DNA of 64,000 bases from Wolbachia endosymbiont of Encarsia formosa (GTDB taxonomy: Bacteria; Pseudomonadota; Alphaproteobacteria; Rickettsiales; Anaplasmataceae), in contig NZ_CP154278.1 of the NCBI RefSeq assembly GCF_039540065.1, forward strand, positions 744,001 through 808,000. The letters run 5' to 3'. Within the stretch, counting starts at the first letter, position 1. Every line of letters begins with the position of its first letter. Shown here piece after piece: positions 60,755-64,000 of this stretch. The notes under the pieces are model-generated. The model was not told the origin of the DNA and made no database searches. It saw only the letters and a list, made by a program, of their open reading frames with translations. Made by a program: the position numbers and the translations under genes.

Positions 60755-61843
60755 ATGCAGGATGCAGCTTTAGTTTTACAAGATGGCAAGTGCTTTTGGG
60801 GAAGATCGGTAGGTAAAAAGGGCAAATGTATAGGTGAGGTTTGTTTTACCAATGGTATGACCGGGTATCAACATACTATAACCGATCCTTCTTTTGCTAA
60901 TCAAATCATAGCGTTCACTTTTCCTCATATTGGTAATGTTGGAATAAATCACAAAGATAATGAAGGAGAGAAAATTTTTGCAAGTGGTGTGGTTATGCGT
61001 GAACTTTCTATTATGTCTCACTCTTCTTCATATATTAGTTTAAATGATTGGTTGGAGAAAAATAATGTAGTTGGGATATCGGGAATTGATACTAGAGCTT
61101 TGACGAGATATTTGAGAAAACATGGATCTCAAAATGGAATGATATGTCCGTCAAGTGAGGCACATATATTAGATGAATTGAAGAAATACAAATCTGTAAA
61201 TGGAATAGAAATAACCAATAAAGTTAACTTGCATAGTAAATTTAAAAGTGACCTTAATGCAAAATACAAAGTTGTGGTAATTGATTTTGGTGTAAAGGCT
61301 AGTATAGTTTCACGTTTAGTAGAACTTGGTTGTACGATTGAATTAGTCAAACCAGATACAGGTTTTGCTCAAAAAATATTAAGCATGAATCCAGATGGTA
61401 TAGTTCTTTCAAATGGTCCTGGCGATCCGCAAGAGATAGGGGAGAGTGTAATTTCAGAGATAGAAATTATTGTAAAGTCTAAGGTGCCGGTTTTCGGCAT
61501 ATGCCTGGGCCATCAATTACTCGCAGTTACTTTGGGGGCAAAGACTGTTAAGATGGATATTGGTCATCGAGGGAGTAATCATCCAGTTTATGATCTGGAG
61601 AGTAAAAAAGTTGAGATAACTAGCCAAAATCATGGTTTTGTTGTTGATTCAGCTTCTCTTCCAAGTAACGTTGAAGTTACTCATATTTCTCTATTTGATA
61701 ATAGTGTAGAGGGAATAATGATGAAGGATTACCCAGTCTTTTCTGCTCAATACCATCCAGAAGAAGCGCCAGGTACGCATGATTCACATTATTTATTTAG
61801 GCGTTTTATTGATAATATTTTGTTATATAAAAGTAAAATCTAA
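60755..61843 (+). CDS. carA: Carbamoyl-phosphate synthase small subunit
   Basis: Glutamine amidotransferase subunit feeding ammonia to CarB for pyrimidine synthesis. 362 residues: N-domain ALVLQDGKCFWGRSVG, GTDTRALTR-like GIDTRALTRYLR, then the class I amidotransferase with VLSNGPGDPQEIG, nucleophile Cys 250 in FGICLGHQLLA, and the His/Glu in QYHPEEAPGTHDS. carB is not adjacent. A TATAAT at 60724-60729 lies 25 bases before the ATG. Confidence 0.95.
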   Translation: MQDAALVLQDGKCFWGRSVGKKGKCIGEVCFTNGMTGYQHTITDPSFANQIIAFTFPHIGNVGINHKDNEGEKIFASGVVMRELSIMSHSSSYISLNDWLEKNNVVGISGIDTRALTRYLRKHGSQNGMICPSSEAHILDELKKYKSVNGIEITNKVNLHSKFKSDLNAKYKVVVIDFGVKASIVSRLVELGCTIELVKPDTGFAQKILSMNPDGIVLSNGPGDPQEIGESVISEIEIIVKSKVPVFGICLGHQLLAVTLGAKTVKMDIGHRGSNHPVYDLESKKVEITSQNHGFVVDSASLPSNVEVTHISLFDNSVEGIMMKDYPVFSAQYHPEEAPGTHDSHYLFRRFIDNILLYKSKI

Positions 61844-61868
61844 CTGAAATCAGTTAGATTAGCTTTTA
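61837..61868 (+). terminator. Terminator of carA
   Basis: AATCTAACTGA (61837-61847) pairs with TCAGTTAGATT (61850-61860), followed by AGCTTTTATT. The stem contains the carA stop codon. Confidence 0.75.
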
Positions 61869-61952
61869 TTACTTGATCTTTTGGATTTGGATGTTTAATA
61901 TTAGGGATAATAAAACTTAAGTTAAGGTAGTGTTCTCTTAACAGATTTTTGT

Positions 61953-62035
61953 GGAGGAGTGACCGAGTGGTTAAAGGTAACAGACTGTAAATCTGTCCGC
62001 GTGAGCGTACGTAGGTTCGAATCCTACCTCCTCCA
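61953..62035 (+). tRNA. tRNA-Tyr (anticodon GTA)
   Basis: Class II tRNA with acceptor GGAGGAG/CTCCTCC, anticodon loop CTGTAAA on an ACAGA/TCTGT stem, a long variable arm (CCGCGTGAGCGTACG) and GTTCGAATC. CCA is not encoded. First gene of the tRNA-Tyr, tRNA-Gly, tuf cluster found in many bacteria. Confidence 0.95.
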
Positions 62036-62039
62036 TTGT

Positions 62040-62110
62040 GCGGGTATAGCTCAATGGTAGAGCTCTAGCCTTCCAAGCTAGTGACGTGGGTTCGATTCCC
62101 ACTATCCGCT
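62040..62110 (+). tRNA. tRNA-Gly (anticodon TCC)
   Basis: Acceptor GCGGGTA/TATCCGC, anticodon loop CTTCCAA on a CTAGC/GCTAG stem, T loop GGTTCGATTCC. Four bases after tRNA-Tyr and without encoded CCA; the two are surely processed from one transcript with tuf. Confidence 0.95.
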
Positions 62111-62188
62111 CTTTTTTTTGTTGTATTTATATAAAATCAACATATTATTTATTGATGTATTTGTATTTTAGGTAGAAGAGTTAAGGTT

Positions 62189-63361
62189 ATGACAGCAATA
62201 GTAGAAGCATTTGGAAAGCCGCATGTAAACGTGGGAACGATAGGACATGTGGATCATGGGAAGACAACGTTAACAGCGGCGATAACAAAGCATTATGGTA
62301 ATTTTGTAGCATATGATCAGATAGATAAAGCGCCAGAAGAAAGAAAGAGAGGGATAACAATAGCAACAGCGCATGTTGAATATCAAACAGAAAAGAGACA
62401 CTATGCACACGTTGATTGCCCTGGACATGCTGATTATGTAAAGAATATGATAGTAGGTGCAGCACAGATGGATGCAGCAATATTGGTAGTGTCAGGGGTT
62501 GATGGGCCGATGCCACAAACGAGAGAGCATATATTGCTGGCAAAACAAGTGGGTGTTGGATATATCGTGGTATATATAAACAAAGCTGATGTTGCTGATG
62601 CTGATATGATAGATTTGGTGGAAATGGAAGTGAGAGAGTTGCTGAGTAAGTATGGATTTCCAGGTGATGAAGTGCCTGTGATAGTTGGGTCTGCGTTAAA
62701 AGCATTGGAGGATGATGGTAGTGAGTATGGAAAGAAATCAATAGATAAATTGATGGAGAAGTTAGATGAGTATGTGGCAGTACCTCCAAGGCCTATAGAT
62801 TTGCCGTTTTTATTGCCAATAGAAGATGTATTTTCAATATCGGGCCGAGGGACGGTAGTAACAGGAAGAATAGAGAAGGGGGAGATAAAGACAGGGGATG
62901 AGATAGAGATAATAGGTCTGAAAGCGACGCAAAAGACGATATGTACTGGTGTTGAGATGTTTAAGAAGTTGCTAGATAAGGGAAGTGCAGGACTCAATGT
63001 AGGAATACTACTAAGAGGAACAAAGAGAGAAGAAGTGGAGAGAGGGCAAGTATTGGCAAAACCAGGGACAATAACTCCGCATAAGAAATTTAATGCGGAG
63101 GTGTATATATTGAAGAAAGAAGAAGGAGGAAGGCATACACCATTTTTTGGAAATTATCAGCCACAGTTTTATTTAAGGACAACGGATGTAACTGGGAGCA
63201 TAAAATTGCTAGATGGAAAGGAGATGGTCATGCCAGGGGACAATGTAAGCATAGAAGTGGAGTTGCAAGTACCAATAGCAATGGATAAAGGATTGCGTTT
63301 TGCGATAAGAGAAGGTGGTAGAACTGTTGGTTCTGGCGTTGTTTCGGAGATTTTAGAGTGA
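62189..63361 (+). CDS. tuf: Translation elongation factor Tu
   Basis: Delivers aminoacyl-tRNA to the ribosome. 390 residues: G1 GHVDHGKT (19-26), G2 RGITI, G3 DCPGH, G4 NKAD, SAL near 175. C-terminal domains end [19 protein letters not shown]. The codon choice is more purine-rich (GGG, AGA, ATA) than neighbouring genes, which creates long antisense open frames. It overlaps the GTG of rpsJ by 4 bases. Confidence 0.97.
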   Translation: MTAIVEAFGKPHVNVGTIGHVDHGKTTLTAAITKHYGNFVAYDQIDKAPEERKRGITIATAHVEYQTEKRHYAHVDCPGHADYVKNMIVGAAQMDAAILVVSGVDGPMPQTREHILLAKQVGVGYIVVYINKADVADADMIDLVEMEVRELLSKYGFPGDEVPVIVGSALKALEDDGSEYGKKSIDKLMEKLDEYVAVPPRPIDLPFLLPIEDVFSISGRGTVVTGRIEKGEIKTGDEIEIIGLKATQKTICTGVEMFKKLLDKGSAGLNVGILLRGTKREEVERGQVLAKPGTITPHKKFNAEVYILKKEEGGRHTPFFGNYQPQFYLRTTDVTGSIKLLDGKEMVMPGDNVSIEVELQVPIAMDKGLRFAIREGGRTVGSGVVSEILE

Positions 63362-63696
63362 GTATAGCAATTAAGATGAAGCAAGATATATATATTAGAA
63401 TTAAAGCTTTCGATTGTTCTTTGTTGGAAAAGTGTATTCGGGAGTTTATTGATCAATTAAAGCAGTTTAATGTAGATTTATCTGGTCCGATTGCGTTGCC
63501 AAGAAAAGATTCTAAATTTATTGTTAATAGGTCTCCTCATGTTGATAAAAAATCTCGTGAGCAATTTGAAATGAGAATTTCTAAGCGGTTAATTATTGTA
63601 CATAATCCTACTTCTACTATGATGAAGATGCTTGCAGATTTATCTTTTTCTGCTGGTGTAGAAGTGGATTTAAAAGTTAGGGAAGTTAATATTTAG
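63358..63696 (+). CDS. rpsJ: 30S ribosomal protein S10
   Basis: First gene of the S10 operon, here directly behind tuf. 112 residues from GTG 63358; homologues start at [13 protein letters not shown] (ATG 63376), which is the likelier start. Family motifs [33 protein letters not shown] are complete. Confidence 0.95.
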   Translation: MSIAIKMKQDIYIRIKAFDCSLLEKCIREFIDQLKQFNVDLSGPIALPRKDSKFIVNRSPHVDKKSREQFEMRISKRLIIVHNPTSTMMKMLADLSFSAGVEVDLKVREVNI

Positions 63697-63705
63697 GAAA
63701 AGAAA

Positions 63706-64000
63706 ATGAAGAGAATAAATTCGCTTAGGAGAGTTGGTTTATTAATGACTAATGTTGGCCATACTGCTATGTATTTTGATAATAGTCGCATGGCTGTAAC
63801 TTTACTGCATCTCAGCGAAACTTGTATTATCGATATAAAAGGACAAGATAAATGTGGCTACAATTCAGTCATTTTAGGCACGGGGGATTTAAAAAAAATA
63901 GCAAAACCTCAGTTGGAATATTTAAAGAAAAAGGGTATAAATAGTAAATGTAAATTATACGAAAGTAGATTAATTGATCTATTAGGAATAGAATGTGGTA
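63706..64000 (+). CDS. rplC: 50S ribosomal protein L3, 3' end outside the window
   Basis: ATG at 63706 with GGAAAAG ribosome-binding site. Reads MKRINSLRRVGLLMTNVGHT, then VTLLHLSETCIIDIKGQDKCGYNSVILGTGDLKKIAKPQLEYLKKKGI, matching the N-terminal L3 barrel. The call rests on this pattern and on S10-L3 gene order. Confidence 0.92.
   Translation, partial: MKRINSLRRVGLLMTNVGHTAMYFDNSRMAVTLLHLSETCIIDIKGQDKCGYNSVILGTGDLKKIAKPQLEYLKKKGINSKCKLYESRLIDLLGIECG

Noticed and set aside
62187..62997. Long antisense open frames (200 and 187 codons) across tuf
   Set aside because: They follow from the purine-rich codon choice of tuf; their translations are low-complexity Leu/His/Ser or Ser/Thr runs with no family features.

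Overview
The window looks like the chromosome of a Wolbachia strain (Rickettsiales, insect or arthropod endosymbiont). The DNA is AT-rich. A 23S-5S rRNA pair stands alone with its own promoter and no 16S gene, as in split Rickettsiales rRNA operons. The proteins are typical of the order, and insertion sequences, dying genes and coiled-coil or low-complexity candidate effectors are frequent. This assignment is inference from sequence alone; no database was searched.

Layout. 1-9.5 kb: gyrB (5' end missing), gatA, polA, a degraded 0.5-kb inverted-repeat element, a membrane protein of unknown function, xthA and hemD. 9.7-13.5 kb: two large minus-strand candidate effectors; the second is broken by a frameshift and is a paralogue of the gene at 55.2-57.4 kb. 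13.5-16.3 kb: a phosphohexomutase, a cvpA-like gene and ribE. 16.3-34.8 kb: one hypothetical gene cut in two by a 16.5-kb segment bounded by two apparently identical 1,528-bp IS4-family copies in direct orientation. The outer ends carry a matching 9-bp duplication, so the segment behaves like a composite transposon. Its cargo holds ordinary chromosomal genes (a degenerate argB, engB, prfA, an LRR gene, an AEC transporter, a GNAT remnant, a Bcr/CflA transporter, a shortened murC, rlpA, a ubiH-type gene) and a probable YopT-like (C58) protease gene split by a stop codon. 35-47 kb: pheS-glmU, a surface-antigen pseudogene, rplU-rpmA-tRNA-Ile, metK, two tenA genes (one broken), ctaE-ruvC, ruvX, nrdA and a methyltransferase. 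47-50 kb: 23S and 5S rRNA. 50-57.4 kb: a decayed stretch, rpmH-rnpA (rnpA is out of frame at a poly(A) run), pstA, atpD-atpC and a 750-residue coiled-coil protein with six 11-residue TQT-type repeats. 57.8-64 kb: a transaldolase-like gene, repeats, an SDR pseudogene, carA, tRNA-Tyr, tRNA-Gly, tuf, rpsJ and the start of rplC.

How the genes fit together. Most genes serve replication and repair (gyrB, polA, xthA, ruvC, ruvX, nrdA), translation (gatA, prfA, pheS, ribosomal proteins, tuf, rRNA, tRNAs), energy (atpD, atpC, ctaE) and cofactors or envelope precursors (hemD, ribE, glmU, murC, metK). Set against this core is a layer of genes in active decay. At least ten loci are each broken by one or a few stops, frameshifts or homopolymer slips. 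The best leads for new biology are the gene-splitting composite element, the TQT-repeat coiled-coil family (possible dynein light chain ligands) and the split C58 protease candidate.
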